Positions 1 through 9,837 of a stretch of 38,163 nt of DNA are shown here, one piece after another. Position numbers and translations under genes: made by a program. The notes beneath the pieces were generated by a model, which did no database searches, had not been told where the DNA came from, and saw only the letters and a program-made list of their open reading frames with translations. How positions within the stretch are numbered: position 1 is the first letter of the stretch; each line of letters begins with the position of its first letter. Origin of the DNA: Pseudomonas sp. BN417 (GTDB taxonomy: Bacteria; Pseudomonadota; Gammaproteobacteria; Pseudomonadales; Pseudomonadaceae); contig NZ_SSOJ01000144.1 in assembly GCF_029871205.1 (NCBI RefSeq), positions 1 through 38,163 of the forward strand. Direction: 5' to 3'.

Positions 1-1215
1 CTGCAGCACGTAGTCGAGGCGCAAATCGCGCTCCCACTCGCCCTGGTCATCGCCCTGGGTCTCGATGTTGCTGCCCCTGAGGTAGGTCGCCTGGGCCTTC
101 AGCCCCGGCACCCCGAGCTTGGCGAAGTCGTAGCCGTACTCGGCCACCCAGGTGCGCTCGCCCGCGCTGAGGAACTTGCCGATCTGGCGGTCGGTGATCA
201 GGTAGGCGGTGGCGCCGTCGCCCTGGTTGAGGAAGGGGAAGGCGCTGTCGCCGGAGAGCTGCTGGTAGCCCAGGCTCGCCGCGTGGCCGGCCAGGCTGTA
301 GGTGAACAAGGCGCTCCAGGTGCGGTTGTCGACTTCGCCGCGGTGCGGGTCGTTGGCCGCCCAGTTGCCGCTGCTGACAAAGCCTTCGCGACGCCCGGCG
401 GCGCTGCCGTTCTGGCCGTCGGCGCTGTTGTGGAAGTAGCGCAGGTCGGACTTCAACGCGCCCACTGGCAGCGCCCAGGTGTGGGTCAGGCCGAGGAAGT
501 GCTGCTGATAGAAGTCTTCCAGGTTGCCGTAGTAGTACTGCGCGAGCAGGGCGTCGCTGACCTTGTAGTCGCCGCCGGCGAAGTAGAACTTGTTGACGAA
601 CTGGCCGCTGCGGGCGTTGTTCGCACCGGCGATGGAGAGGCCGCGGGCGTCGCTGGAGTTACGCCCCTTGGCGTGTTCCAGCTGGCCGCCGACCAGGGTC
701 AGCCCGGCGATCTCGTTGGCGGTGATCTGCCCGCCCTCGAAGGTCTGCGGCAGCAGGCGGCCATCGTTGTAGGTCACCACCGGCAGCTTCGGCAGCAGGG
801 TGCCCAGGCGCGCCTCGGTCTTGGAGAAGCGCAGCTTGCCGGTCACCCCGAGGCTGCCGAAATCGTCCTTGGCGCGGCCGTCGTTGTCGGTGGGGAACAC
901 CGTACCGCCGTAGTTGGCGCTGGTCGGGTTGTAGTGGCGGCCCTTGCCGGAGTCCAGTTTGACGCCGAGCAGACCGAGGGCGTCGACGCCGACGCCGACC
1001 GTGCCCTCGGTGAAGCCCGAGGCGTAGTTGAACAGGAAGCCCTGGCCCCACTCCTCCTGTTTGGAGGGCGCGGCGGTGCCTTCGCGGTTGTCCGAGTTGA
1101 TGTAGAAGTTGCGCAGGGCGAGGCTGGCCTTGCTGTCCTCGATGAAGCCGCCGGCGGCGGCCTGCTGGGCCAGGACACCCAGGGCGACGGCCAGGGTCAG
1201 GGTTGTTTTGTTCAT
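1..1215 (-). CDS. OprD-family outer-membrane porin (3' end outside the window)
   Basis: This gene runs off the left edge, so about 405 codons of a family that is usually 420-450 residues long are visible. The start ATG at 1213-1215 is preceded by GGAG at about 10 bases and opens a typical signal peptide (MNKTTLTLAVALG, then AQQAAAGGFIED). The rest alternates short beta-strand-like stretches with glycine- and aspartate-rich loops (for example LRNFYINSDNR, YYYGNLEDFYQQ, YLITDRQIG), as in the 18-strand OprD channels. Members carry small solutes such as amino acids or organic acids across the outer membrane. It is divergent from tauA across a 393-base gap, so a role in taking up taurine or another sulfur compound is plausible but inferred from position only. 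Confidence 0.9.
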   Translation of the reverse strand, partial: MNKTTLTLAVALGVLAQQAAAGGFIEDSKASLALRNFYINSDNREGTAAPSKQEEWGQGFLFNYASGFTEGTVGVGVDALGLLGVKLDSGKGRHYNPTSANYGGTVFPTDNDGRAKDDFGSLGVTGKLRFSKTEARLGTLLPKLPVVTYNDGRLLPQTFEGGQITANEIAGLTLVGGQLEHAKGRNSSDARGLSIAGANNARSGQFVNKFYFAGGDYKVSDALLAQYYYGNLEDFYQQHFLGLTHTWALPVGALKSDLRYFHNSADGQNGSAAGRREGFVSSGNWAANDPHRGEVDNRTWSALFTYSLAGHAASLGYQQLSGDSAFPFLNQGDGATAYLITDRQIGKFLSAGERTWVAEYGYDFAKLGVPGLKAQATYLRGSNIETQGDDQGEWERDLRLDYVLQ

Positions 1216-1486
1216 GCTCGATGCTCCAATGCGGTCTTGTAAGGGTGTTGGGCGACCGGAGCAGGAGCAGGCGCGATGCGCCGCCGCGTGACCTTCGAAG
1301 CCACTGTCGTTTTCACAGGCTCCGGTACGAATGCGATGCGGCGGTCCGCTTTCGGCAGGCCGCCACTCTAGGCGGCGAATGTTAATTCGTAAAAAGAATT
1401 ATTTTTCAGATTTAAAGATCAAAATGTAATAAGAATTTTCCCAAGGCTTGCTTCATGCCCTCTCTAAGCTAATTCCAACAAAGTAT

Positions 1487-1515
1487 TTGAACGCAGTTTT
1501 TTAGATCATTAGATT
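1487..1515 (+). promoter_or_regulatory. Candidate promoter upstream of tauA
   Basis: TTGAAC at 1487-1492 and TAGATT at 1510-1515 are separated by 17 bases and lie about 95 bases before the tauA start. They are the best sigma-70-like pair I see in the 1216-1608 gap. The segment 1380-1440 just upstream is markedly AT-rich and holds AATTC/GAATT half-sites and the motif AATAAGAA at 1428-1435, which would suit an activator of the CysB type. The part nearest the porin (1216-1380) is GC-rich and I see no gene in it. Confidence 0.4.
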
Positions 1516-1608
1516 TGCATCACCGGACCACCGGACACCCCAGAACGCAGCACCCGTCCCGTGGCCCGGCCTCCAAGACCGGCCCAAGCCCGTTGAGGAG
1601 TCCCTCCG

Positions 1609-2589
1609 ATGATCCCGTCCCTGTTCCCCCGTCGCCTGCTGGCGGCCCTGACCTTCGGCGGCCTGGCCCTGAGCGCCCAGGCCGCGGACTTCACCGTCGC
1701 CTACCAGACCACCGTCGATCCGGCCAAGGTCGCCCAGGCCGATGGCGCCTACGAAAAAGCCAGCAAGTCCGAGATCGACTGGCGCAAGTTCGACAGCGGT
1801 GCCGAAGTCATCACCGCCGTCGCCTCCGGGGACGTACAGATTGGCTACGTGGGTTCCAGCCCGCTGGCCGCCGCCGCCACCCGCCAGCTGCCGATCCAGA
1901 CCTTCCTCATCGCCACCCAGATCGGCGACGCAGAGGCCCTGGTGGCCCGCAACGGCGCCGGCATCGCCAAGCCCGAGGACCTGGTCGGCAAGAAGATCGC
2001 CGTACCCTTCGTTTCCACCGGCCACTACAGCCTGCTGGCGGCCCTCCAGCACTGGCAGATCGATCCCTCCAAGGTCACCATCCTCAACCTAGCGCCGCCG
2101 GCCATAGTCGCCGCCTGGCAGCGCGGCGACATCGATGCCACCTATGTCTGGGACCCGGCCCTGGGCGTGGCCAAGTCCTCCGGCAAGGTGCTGATCAGCT
2201 CCGCCGAACTGGGCAAGCTGGGCGCCCCCACCTTCGATGCCTGGATAGTGCGCAAGGACTTCGCCGACAAGCATCCGGACATCGTCCGCGCCTTCGCCAA
2301 GGTGACCCTCGATGCCTACGCCGACTACCGCAAGGACCCGCAAGCCTGGCTGGCCGACAAGGCCAACGTCGACAAGCTGGTGAAGCTGTCCGGCGCCAAG
2401 GCCGAGGACATCCCGCTGCTGCTGCAGGGCAACGTCTTCCCGCTGGCCGCCGACCAGGCCACCGCCCTCGGCGCGCCGACCACCCAGGCCATCAGCGAGA
2501 CCGCACGCTTCCTCAAGGAGCAGGGCAAGGTCGAGGCCGTGCTCCCCGACTACGCCCCGTACGTCAGCTCGAAGTACGTCCAGAACTGA
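1609..2589 (+). CDS. tauA: Taurine ABC transporter, periplasmic binding protein
   Basis: This 326-residue protein has a cleavable signal peptide (about residues 1-25, ending ALSAQA before ADFTVAYQ) and the SsuA/TauA fold: an early YQTTVDP segment, the central [19 protein letters not shown] stretch, and [19 protein letters not shown] at the hinge. It binds taurine or related sulfonates in the periplasm and hands them to TauC/TauB. The ATG at 1609 is preceded by a GAGGAG ribosome site. It is the first gene of a tauABCD operon. The specific name rests on the complete operon ending in a TauD dioxygenase; the binding protein alone could be assigned only to the nitrate/sulfonate/taurine family. Confidence 0.92.
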   Translation: MIPSLFPRRLLAALTFGGLALSAQAADFTVAYQTTVDPAKVAQADGAYEKASKSEIDWRKFDSGAEVITAVASGDVQIGYVGSSPLAAAATRQLPIQTFLIATQIGDAEALVARNGAGIAKPEDLVGKKIAVPFVSTGHYSLLAALQHWQIDPSKVTILNLAPPAIVAAWQRGDIDATYVWDPALGVAKSSGKVLISSAELGKLGAPTFDAWIVRKDFADKHPDIVRAFAKVTLDAYADYRKDPQAWLADKANVDKLVKLSGAKAEDIPLLLQGNVFPLAADQATALGAPTTQAISETARFLKEQGKVEAVLPDYAPYVSSKYVQN

Positions 2590-2597
2590 CTCACCCC

Positions 2598-2621
2598 GCC
2601 TGCCCGGCGCTTCGGGCAGGC
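2598..2621 (+). promoter_or_regulatory. Stem-loop between tauA and tauB
   Basis: A perfect 9-base-pair stem (GCCTGCCCG at 2598-2606, CGGGCAGGC at 2613-2621) with a 6-base loop lies directly after the tauA stop. It has no strong U-tract, so it more likely protects the 3' end of a tauA message or attenuates partly than ends transcription fully. Stem-loops behind binding-protein genes often give that gene higher expression than the membrane genes behind it. Confidence 0.6.
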
Positions 2622-2641
2622 CCTTTCGAGACCCGCAGAAA

Positions 2642-3420
<779 letters not shown>

Positions 3421-3424
<4 letters not shown>

Positions 3425-4254
3425 GCAGCCTCGAACTGCCCCTGGCCACCAAGGCCCCGGCCACCGTGACATCGCGCCCTGGCCGGCCGATAAGCACCCT
3501 CTCTATCAGCCTGCTGACCCTGGCCGCCCTGCTGTTCGCCTGGTGGGCGGTGACTGCCGCCGGGCTGATCGAACCGCTGTTCCTGCCCAGCCCCCAGGCC
3601 ATCGCGCACAAGGGCTGGATACTGCTGACCCAGGGCTACATGGACGCCAGCCTCTGGCAGCACCTGGGAGCCAGCCTCGGGCGTATCGGGCTGGCCCTGC
3701 TGGCGGCCGTGCTCACGGCCATTCCGCTGGGCCTGGCCATCGGCCGCAACGGCACCGCCCGTGGCATCTTCGATCCACTGATCGAGTTCTACCGGCCCAT
3801 ACCACCGCTGGCCTACCTGCCGCTGATCGTCATCTGGTGCGGCATTGGCGAGTTGTCCAAGGTGCTGCTGATCTTCCTGGCGATCTTCGCCCCCATCGCC
3901 ATCGCCACCGCCACCGGCGTGCGCAATGTCGACCCGGCGCGGCTGCGTGCAGCACAGTCCCTCGGGGCGACCCAGGCGCAGCTGATCCGCCATGTGGTCC
4001 TGCCCAGCGCGCTGCCGGACATCCTCACCGGCGTGCGCATCGGCCTCGGTGTCGGCTGGTCGACCCTGGTGGCGGCCGAACTGGTGGCCGCCACCCGCGG
4101 CCTGGGCTTCATGGTGCAATCGGCGGCGCAGTTCCTGGTCACCGATGTGGTGATCCTCGGCATCCTCGTCATCGCCCTGATCGCCTTCGCCCTCGAACTC
4201 GGCCTGCGCGCCCTGCAACGCAAGCTCGTGCCCTGGCATGGGCAGAGCCACTGA
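3421..4254 (+). CDS. tauC: Taurine ABC transporter, permease
   Basis: This 277-residue inner-membrane protein has an N-terminal cytoplasmic tail, a first membrane segment near residues 27-50 ([20 protein letters not shown]) and about six hydrophobic segments in all. The EAA-type coupling loop that docks on TauB is visible as [19 protein letters not shown]. It forms the membrane channel of the taurine importer. A GAGGAG ribosome site inside the end of tauB precedes the ATG. It is followed by an 86-base inverted repeat before tauD. Confidence 0.92.
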
Positions 4255-4263
4255 CACCTTCTC

Positions 4264-4349
4264 GTTGGGCTTCGCTGCGCTCGCGGAACGCCGCCCGACC
4301 CAACCTACGGTGCTTCCGTAGGTTGTGGCTGAGCTAAGCGAAGCCCAAC
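4264..4349. repeat. Nested intergenic inverted repeat inside the tau operon
   Basis: The outer arms are GTTGGGCTTCGCTgcgctc and its near-complement ending AAGCGAAGCCCAAC; an inner pair CAACCTACGG / CCGTAGGTTG forms a second stem. The same family occurs at 9838-9920, 22236-22320 and 27606-27677, and in partial form at 10241-10274 and 33142-33171. It fills most of the tauC-tauD gap and could act as a processing or attenuation structure. Confidence 0.85.
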
Positions 4350-4374
4350 ACATCCGGCCTCCGAGATTCCCGCC

Positions 4375-5208
4375 ATGCCCCTGCAGATCACCCCTCTGTC
4401 CCCCGCCCTCGGCGCCCTGGTCGAAGGCCTCGACCTCAGCAAACCCCTCGACGCCACAGAACGTGGGGCGGTGGAAAGCGCACTGCTCGCCCACCAGGTG
4501 CTGTTCTTCCGCGAGCAGCCGCTGAACCCTCAGCAGCAGGCCGCCTTCGCCGCGCACTTCGGCGACCTGCATATCCACCCGATCTACCCGAACATCCCGG
4601 AACAGCCCGAGGTGCTGGTGCTGGACACCGCCGTCACCGATGTGCGCGACAACGCCCTCTGGCACACCGACGTGACCTTCCTGGAAACCCCGGCCCTCGG
4701 CGCGGTGCTCAGCGCCAAGCTGCTGCCGCCCCATGGCGGCGACACCCTATGGGCCAGCAGCAGCGCCGCCTACGACGCGCTGTCGAAACCCATCCAGAAA
4801 CTGCTGGAAGGCCTGACAGCCACCCATGACCTGACCCGCTCCTTCCCCGAGGAACGCTTCAGCCTCACTGCAGAGGAGCGCGAGCGCCTGGAAGAGGCCA
4901 AGCGCAAACACCCGCCGCGCAGCCACCCGGTGGTGCGCACCCATCCGGTCACCGGACGCAAGGGGCTGTTCGTCAACGAAGGCTTCACCACCCGCATCAA
5001 CGAGCTGTCGGCGGCGGAAAGCGACGCCCTGCTGCGCTTCCTGTTCGCCCATTCCACCCGCCCGGAATTCACCATTCGCTGGCGCTGGCAGGCCAACGAC
5101 GTGGCCTTCTGGGACAACCGCATCACCCAGCACTTCGCGGTGGACGACTACCGGCCGCAGCGGCGGGTGATGCACCGGGCGACGATCCTGGGGGATCGGC
5201 CGTTCTGA
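4375..5208 (+). CDS. tauD: Taurine dioxygenase, Fe(II)/2-oxoglutarate dependent
   Basis: A 277-residue enzyme that oxidises taurine with O2 and 2-oxoglutarate; the hydroxylated product breaks down to sulfite and aminoacetaldehyde, giving the cell sulfur. The iron-binding triad is visible as His97 and Asp99 in LWHTDVTF and His253 in TQHFAVDDY. The 2-oxoglutarate-binding arginines are Arg264 and Arg268. Residues corresponding to substrate-contacting His70 and Asn95 of the E. coli enzyme are present as His68 and Asn93, which supports taurine as substrate rather than another sulfonate or sulfate ester. It is the last gene of the operon, and an inverted repeat follows it. Confidence 0.93.
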   Translation: MPLQITPLSPALGALVEGLDLSKPLDATERGAVESALLAHQVLFFREQPLNPQQQAAFAAHFGDLHIHPIYPNIPEQPEVLVLDTAVTDVRDNALWHTDVTFLETPALGAVLSAKLLPPHGGDTLWASSSAAYDALSKPIQKLLEGLTATHDLTRSFPEERFSLTAEERERLEEAKRKHPPRSHPVVRTHPVTGRKGLFVNEGFTTRINELSAAESDALLRFLFAHSTRPEFTIRWRWQANDVAFWDNRITQHFAVDDYRPQRRVMHRATILGDRPF

Positions 5209-5261
5209 AGGATTGCAGCTGGGAAATCTGCAGTGGCGGGTTCATTCGCACTGTCTCCCTC

Positions 5262-5325
5262 GTAGGGTGCGCCGTGCGCACCAGGAATCCCGCGCGGAGG
5301 TTCCGGTGCGCGCAGCGCACCCTAC
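5262..5325. repeat. Inverted repeat, GTAGGGTGCGCC family, copy 1
   Basis: The arms read GTAGGGTGCGCCGTGCGCACC and GGTGCGCGCAGCGCACCCTAC, separated by a variable centre of about 22 bases. Two more copies lie at 8235-8298 and 20415-20478. The right end of this copy covers the stop codon of the neighbouring DUF971 gene. It sits between the convergent tauD and DUF971 genes and could fold as a bidirectional terminator-like hairpin. Confidence 0.9.
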
Positions 5326-5618
5326 CGGGCTGATGCTACGCCGCCCAATTCCCGCAAATACCCCCAGGGATAGATCCCCCGCTCGTGCCCATCGCTGAAC
5401 ACCAACTGCACGCCATATCCCTGCAGCGCGATACGCTCCAGCCGCACACCCTCATTCACCAGCGCGATCGCCCCGCGCAACCGCGCCGCCTTGCATTGCG
5501 CACAGGGGCAGGCGCCGCGCAGTCGCACATGACTGAGGGAGAGGCTCGCGCCATCCGCCCACTCCAGGGTCAGGCACCCCTCGCCGAGGGAGTTGCGCAG
5601 GCTGCTGGGGGCGTCCAT
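5322..5618 (-). CDS. DUF971 (gamma-butyrobetaine-hydroxylase N-terminal-like) protein
   Basis: A 98-residue cytoplasmic protein. It has the small all-beta domain found at the N-terminus of gamma-butyrobetaine hydroxylase, where a Cys-x-Cys-x2-Cys set plus a histidine binds zinc. Both parts are visible: GACPCAQC near residue 35 and FSDGHERGIYPWGYLRE toward the end. No catalytic dioxygenase domain follows, so it is a stand-alone domain of unknown function; relatives occur near iron-sulfur and Mrp-type proteins. Its ATG overlaps the HEAT gene stop (ATGA), so it is the last gene of the eight-gene minus-strand cluster. The stop codon lies inside a dispersed repeat, so the exact C-terminus may vary between strains. 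Confidence 0.85.
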   Translation of the reverse strand: MDAPSSLRNSLGEGCLTLEWADGASLSLSHVRLRGACPCAQCKAARLRGAIALVNEGVRLERIALQGYGVQLVFSDGHERGIYPWGYLRELGGVASAR

Positions 5619-6583
5619 CAGGCCACCTCCTGCAACTGCGCCAGGGCGATGCGTACCGCCTTGCGCACTTCCGGATCGCCGTCGGCTTCCGCCGCGTGCA
5701 GGGCTGGCAGGGCAGCGCTGTCGCCGAGATCGCCCAGGGCCAGGGCGGCCTCCTTGCGCAGGTTGGCGATGTCATGGCCGAGCAGCGCCGCCAGCTCGGC
5801 GCCGGCCTCGCGGTAGCGCAGACGGCCGAGGGCGCGGGCCGCACGCAGGCGCACCTGCCAGTAGTCGTCGGCCAGGGCCTGCACCAGCGCCGCGCCCGCT
5901 TCTTCCAGGCCGATCTTGCCCAGGGTGGTGGCGGCTTCTTCGCGCACTTGCCAGGCGCTGTCCCCCAGGGCCGCGTACAGCGCCGGCAGCACGCCGGCAT
6001 CGCTGGCCAGGCCCAGGGCGCCGGTGGCGGCCCGGCGCACCTCGGTGTCCGGGTCGTCACTGGCGAGTTGCGCCAGGGCGGGTAGCGCGGCGTCGTGCTT
6101 CAGCCAGCCGAGAATGCCCACCGCCTCGCGGCGCACCGTGGCTTCCGGGTCTTGCAGCGCCAACAGCGCTGGGGCCGCTGCCGCCTCCAGGCGCAACTCG
6201 CGCAGGGCGCGCAGGGCGCTGGCGCGAACGAAGGCGTCGGCATGTTCCACCCAGGGCAGGATCAGCACGCCAGCTTCCAGGCTCTTCAGTTCGCTGAGGC
6301 TCTGGGCGGCGGCCAGGCGCACGGGTTCGGCGCCATCGGCCAGGGCCGCGCAGAGCGCCTGTACCACGTCGGGCTCCTCCCAGGCTTCCAGCAGGCGTGC
6401 GGCCTCCGCGCGCACCTCGGCGGCATCGTCCGAGGCGAGCGCGGCGATGAGCCAGAGCAGGCCCTCGGGGTCTTCCAGGTCGGCCAGTTCGATCAGGGCG
6501 ATGCGCCGCACGCCGGCGTCGTCATCGCCGAGGCGCGGCAGCAGGGCGAGGATATCGGGGTTGTCGGTTTCAGGTTCGATCAT
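5618..6583 (-). CDS. HEAT-repeat (PBS-lyase-like) protein
   Basis: This 321-residue protein is built almost wholly of about ten helical repeats of roughly 31 residues, each recognisable by a VRxxA core (VRRIA, VRAEA, VRLAA, VRASA, VRREA, VRRAA, VREEA, VRLRA, LRKEA, VRKAV). It has no signal peptide or membrane segment, so it is cytoplasmic. Such solenoids are scaffolds, and some relatives attach or remove bilin cofactors, but nothing here shows catalysis. It is linked by ATGA overlaps to the ABC ATPase before it and the DUF971 gene after it. A role as assembly factor or scaffold for the AprA-like flavoprotein/ferredoxin pair of the same operon is a reasonable inference, not shown. Confidence 0.88.
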   Translation of the reverse strand: MIEPETDNPDILALLPRLGDDDAGVRRIALIELADLEDPEGLLWLIAALASDDAAEVRAEAARLLEAWEEPDVVQALCAALADGAEPVRLAAAQSLSELKSLEAGVLILPWVEHADAFVRASALRALRELRLEAAAAPALLALQDPEATVRREAVGILGWLKHDAALPALAQLASDDPDTEVRRAATGALGLASDAGVLPALYAALGDSAWQVREEAATTLGKIGLEEAGAALVQALADDYWQVRLRAARALGRLRYREAGAELAALLGHDIANLRKEAALALGDLGDSAALPALHAAEADGDPEVRKAVRIALAQLQEVA

Positions 6584-7434
6584 AGGGCGACTCGCAGTGG
6601 CGGATGGTCGGCAGGCAGGCCCAGGGGCGTCAGGCGCGGCAGTTCGCGGCCGTCCTCATGGCGCAGCAGCTCCAGGCAGTGGCGCTTGAGGTGGGTGAAG
6701 CCGGAACTGGTGAGCAGGCTGGCGCGGCGTGGGCGCGGGAAGTCGATGCGCAGGTCCTCGATGAAACGGCCGGGACGTGGGCTCATCACCAGGATGCGGT
6801 CGGCGAGGAACAGCGCCTCGTCGATGTCGTGGGTGACGAACAGCACGCTGGTGCGGATGCGCGTCCAGATATCCAGCAGCAGCTCCTGCATGCGCGAGCG
6901 GGTCTGCGCATCGAGGGCGCCGAAGGGTTCGTCCATCAGCAGCAGGCGCGGTCGGTTGATCAACACCCGGGCGATCTCGGCACGCTGCTGCATGCCGCCG
7001 GAGAGTTGGCTGGGCCAGCGCCCGGCGAAGTCCTGCAGGCCCACCAGGCGCAGGAACTCGGCGGCTTGGCGGCGGCGCTCGACCTTGCCGATGCCCTGCA
7101 TCTTCAGGCCGAAGGCGACGTTGTCCAGCACGCTGCGCCAGGGCAGCAAGGTGTGATGCTGGAACACCATGCCGCGCTCGGGCGAAGGACCGACCACCGG
7201 CAGGCCATCGACCAGCAATGAGCCGCCACTGGGCTTGAGGTGGCCGGCCAGCGCGCCGAGCAGGGTGGACTTGCCGCAGCCGGAGGGGCCGAGGATGCAG
7301 ACGAATTCGCCGGGCGCGATGCTGAAGTCCAGCCCCTGCACGGCCTCGAAGGCATCCCGGCCCTGGCCGAGGCGGATGGACAGGTGCCGGCCTTCGACAC
7401 GGCCGGGTTCCACGGATTGCTCGAAGGCGCTCAT
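6580..7434 (-). CDS. ABC transporter ATP-binding subunit (nitrate/sulfonate/taurine family)
   Basis: A 284-residue ATPase with Walker A GPSGCGKS at residues 49-56, signature LSGGMQQR, Walker [13 protein letters not shown] and switch [11 protein letters not shown]. The sequence resembles TauB/SsuB/NrtD proteins but has its own C-terminal tail of about 35 residues. The start is placed at 7434, overlapping the permease stop in an ATGA; a longer open frame upstream only shadows the permease. With the permease and the binding protein it makes a complete importer inside the Apr-like cluster. The substrate is unknown. Confidence 0.9.
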   Translation of the reverse strand: MSAFEQSVEPGRVEGRHLSIRLGQGRDAFEAVQGLDFSIAPGEFVCILGPSGCGKSTLLGALAGHLKPSGGSLLVDGLPVVGPSPERGMVFQHHTLLPWRSVLDNVAFGLKMQGIGKVERRRQAAEFLRLVGLQDFAGRWPSQLSGGMQQRAEIARVLINRPRLLLMDEPFGALDAQTRSRMQELLLDIWTRIRTSVLFVTHDIDEALFLADRILVMSPRPGRFIEDLRIDFPRPRRASLLTSSGFTHLKRHCLELLRHEDGRELPRLTPLGLPADHPPLRVAL

Positions 7435-8213
7435 CAGGCGTTCCTCCGCGTCCGGTACCAGGGCGTGGCCAGGCCACCCAGGCGTTTCACCAGGCCGCTG
7501 CTGGCCATGCCGAGCAAGCCGATCAGCAGCATGCCGACGACGATATCGGGGTAGTTCTGCACCACGTAGGACTCCCAGGTGTAGTAGCCGATACCGAATT
7601 GGCCGGAGATCATCTCGGCGGTGACCAGGCAGAACCAGGAGGTGCCCATGCCGATGGCCAGGCCGGTGACGATGCTCGGTGCCGCGCCGGGCAGGATCAC
7701 CTCGCGCAGGATGGCCAGGCGCCCGGCACCCAGGCTGCGCGCCGAAGCGATCAGGCGCGGGTCGACGCCTTCGACGCCGTGCACGGTGTTGAGCAGGATG
7801 GGGAACAGCGCGCCGGTGAAGGTGATGAACACCATGGACAGTTCCGACGAGGGAAACATCAGGATGGCCAGGGGAATCCAGGCCACCGCCGGGATCGGCC
7901 GTAGCACTTCCAGCGGCGGCAGCAGGCTGTCCTCGGCCCATTTCGAGCGCCCGATGGCCAGCCCCAGCAGCACGCCCACCAGGGCCGCGGCGAGGTAGCC
8001 GGCGAACACCCGCGCCAGGCTGCTGGACAGGTGCGGCAGCAGCTTGCTGGAGTGCGCCAGTTGCCAGGCGGCGTCGAGCACCGCGCCGGGGGTCGGCACG
8101 TAGGTGAAGGCGAACAGGCCCAGGTCCAGGCGCGTGGTGGCGGCCAGTTGCCAGAACAGCAGGCAGGCGGCCAGCGAGGCGAGGCGCAGGGGCCAGCGGT
8201 AGAAAGAGGTCAT
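7434..8213 (-). CDS. ABC transporter permease (nitrate/sulfonate/taurine family)
   Basis: A 259-residue inner-membrane protein with about six hydrophobic segments, starting near residues 8-26. The coupling loop is IASARSLGAGRLAILREVILP, and the motif RPIPAVAWIPLAI is typical of SsuC/TauC permeases. It is the membrane channel of the importer encoded in this cluster. It follows the binding-protein gene by about 90 bases that hold an inverted repeat, and it overlaps the ATPase gene by four bases. Confidence 0.9.
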   Translation of the reverse strand: MTSFYRWPLRLASLAACLLFWQLAATTRLDLGLFAFTYVPTPGAVLDAAWQLAHSSKLLPHLSSSLARVFAGYLAAALVGVLLGLAIGRSKWAEDSLLPPLEVLRPIPAVAWIPLAILMFPSSELSMVFITFTGALFPILLNTVHGVEGVDPRLIASARSLGAGRLAILREVILPGAAPSIVTGLAIGMGTSWFCLVTAEMISGQFGIGYYTWESYVVQNYPDIVVGMLLIGLLGMASSGLVKRLGGLATPWYRTRRNA

Positions 8214-8234
8214 GACATAGGTCCTCGGTGGACC

Positions 8235-8298
8235 GTAGGGTGCGCCGTGCGCACCGGGCAGCCCGCAGCGGGGTTCCGGTGCGCGCAGCGCACCCTAC
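8235..8298. repeat. Inverted repeat, GTAGGGTGCGCC family, copy 2
   Basis: The same arms as at 5262-5325, lying between the binding-protein stop (8306) and the permease start (8213). A stable hairpin here, inside the presumed operon, could lower expression of the permease and later genes relative to the binding protein. Confidence 0.9.
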
Positions 8299-8305
8299 GA
8301 CAGCG

Positions 8306-9712
8306 TCAGCGCTGGGCCACCAGCTTCTGGTTGGCACTGACGAAGTCCAGCGCGGTGCCGCCATGCTGCTGGGCGTATTGCTCGGCCTGGGCCTTGAGCA
8401 GGAAGGCGGAAAGCTCGCCCTTGTCGCCCCGCACATACCAGGCCTGGTTGGCCAGCAGCTTGATGCCGCTGTCGGCCGCCTGGGCGTAGATGGCGCGGAT
8501 GTCCTTGCCCTCCTGTTCCAGCTGGGCCAGGGCGGTCAGCGCCGCTTCGGGGGAGGCGTAATGACGGACCTTGTCCTCGCCGCGCACCCAGATCTGCGCC
8601 AGGCGCTTGAAGTCGCTGATGGGTTTGCCGGTCAGTGCATCAACGGCTTTCAGCGGCAGTTGCGCGTAGTTTTTCAGGGCCTTGTCGTAGTCCTGCCCGG
8701 CCTGTTTGAAGGCGGCGCGGATGTACTGGTCGTCGATGAACTGGTCGGTGTCCAGGCCTCGATCGGTCTTCTTCAAGAGCTTGAGGGTGTCGATGGAGGT
8801 GGCCACCGCCTTGCGGTACTCCGGCTTCCAGGTCAGGTCGCGGGTCTGCAGGCCGAGGGGGCCATGGAACAGGTAGTTCACCTCGGCCTCGATGCCGGTG
8901 ACCTTCTCGATCAGCTCGCTGTACTTCTCCGGGGACTCGGCGAACAGGCGATCGGCCTCCAGGCCGGCGCGCAGGTAGGCGGTGACGATCTCCGGGTACT
9001 TCTTCGCGTAGTCCGCATCCACCAGGGCGCCGTGGAAGGTCGGCGCGTTGGCCTGGGAGCCGTCGTAGATCTTCCGCGCGAAGCCCCGGTTGGGGAACAG
9101 CTCGGCGAAGGGTACGAAGTCGGCGTGGGCCTCGATGCGGTTGCTGCGCAGGGCGGAGCCGGCGATCTCCGGCGGTTGGGCGATGATGCGCACGTCCTTC
9201 TCGGGGTCCCAGCCCTGGGCGGCGACGGCGCGCAGCAGCATGCCGTGGGCGGTGGAGGCGAAAGGCACGGAGATGGTCTTGCCCTTGAGTTCGGCCAGTG
9301 ACTGCACGCTGGACGACGCCGGCACCACGATGCCGTTGCCGCTGCCCCGGGTGCTGCCGGACAGCACGCTGATGAACAGGCTGCGCTTGCCGGCATCCAG
9401 GTGGGCGACGCCGTTGAAGGAGCCGGGGAAGTCGGCCATGGCGCCGAAGTCCAGCTTGCCGGCGACCATCTCGTTGGTCAGCGGCGCGCCGCTGGTGAAG
9501 TTCTTCCATTCGATCTGGTAGTCGGCGTCCTGGTACTTGCCGTCGTGCGGCAGGTACTTGTCCAGCAGGCCCAGCTCGCGGATGAGCAGGCCGCCGGTGG
9601 CGCAGTTGATGGTGGTGTCCTGGGTGCCGATGGCGATGCGGATGGTCTCGGCCGAAGCGGACGCGGCAGAAACGGCCAGCGCGAGGCCGGCGATGGTTGC
9701 ACGAAGACGCAT
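8306..9712 (-). CDS. ABC transporter substrate-binding protein with extra C-terminal (NosL-like?) domain
   Basis: A 468-residue periplasmic protein. The ATG at 9712 was chosen because it has GAGGGGAAAA just upstream and opens a clean signal peptide (MRLRATIAGL to ASASA, then ETIRIAIG). Residues 22 to about 340 follow the TauA/SsuA/NrtA binding fold (VAGKLDFGAMADFPGS, KTISVPFASTAHGMLLRAV). Relatives end near 320-340 residues; here about 120 more follow. Within them, residues 405-457 (IRAIYAQAADSG, ANQAWYVRGDKGELSAF, AEQYAQQHGGTALDF) resemble the NosL family (an A-x-Y-V-x-G strand, then a helix ending in HGG). That assignment is from pattern memory. The ligand is unknown; the neighbouring Apr-like genes hint at a sulfur compound. 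Confidence 0.88.
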   Translation of the reverse strand: MRLRATIAGLALAVSAASASAETIRIAIGTQDTTINCATGGLLIRELGLLDKYLPHDGKYQDADYQIEWKNFTSGAPLTNEMVAGKLDFGAMADFPGSFNGVAHLDAGKRSLFISVLSGSTRGSGNGIVVPASSSVQSLAELKGKTISVPFASTAHGMLLRAVAAQGWDPEKDVRIIAQPPEIAGSALRSNRIEAHADFVPFAELFPNRGFARKIYDGSQANAPTFHGALVDADYAKKYPEIVTAYLRAGLEADRLFAESPEKYSELIEKVTGIEAEVNYLFHGPLGLQTRDLTWKPEYRKAVATSIDTLKLLKKTDRGLDTDQFIDDQYIRAAFKQAGQDYDKALKNYAQLPLKAVDALTGKPISDFKRLAQIWVRGEDKVRHYASPEAALTALAQLEQEGKDIRAIYAQAADSGIKLLANQAWYVRGDKGELSAFLLKAQAEQYAQQHGGTALDFVSANQKLVAQR

Positions 9713-9837
9713 GGGTTTTTCCCCTCGAATCATGAGTGTTGGAATCGTCTCCGCCACAGGGCTGGGTGGTGGGAAACGAGGGGCTTTCGGGTAGAGCGTC
9801 CGGTGGCATGCCGGATGGCTTTCGTTCACGGAAATTG

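Noticed and set aside
283-1242. 319-codon plus-strand frame at the left edge
   Set aside because: It is antisense to the OprD-type porin, whose signal peptide and barrel features are clear.
8213-8436. Longer start for the ABC ATPase reaching beyond the permease
   Set aside because: The extension is the permease and repeat region in another frame; the ATGA overlap at 7434 gives the normal start.
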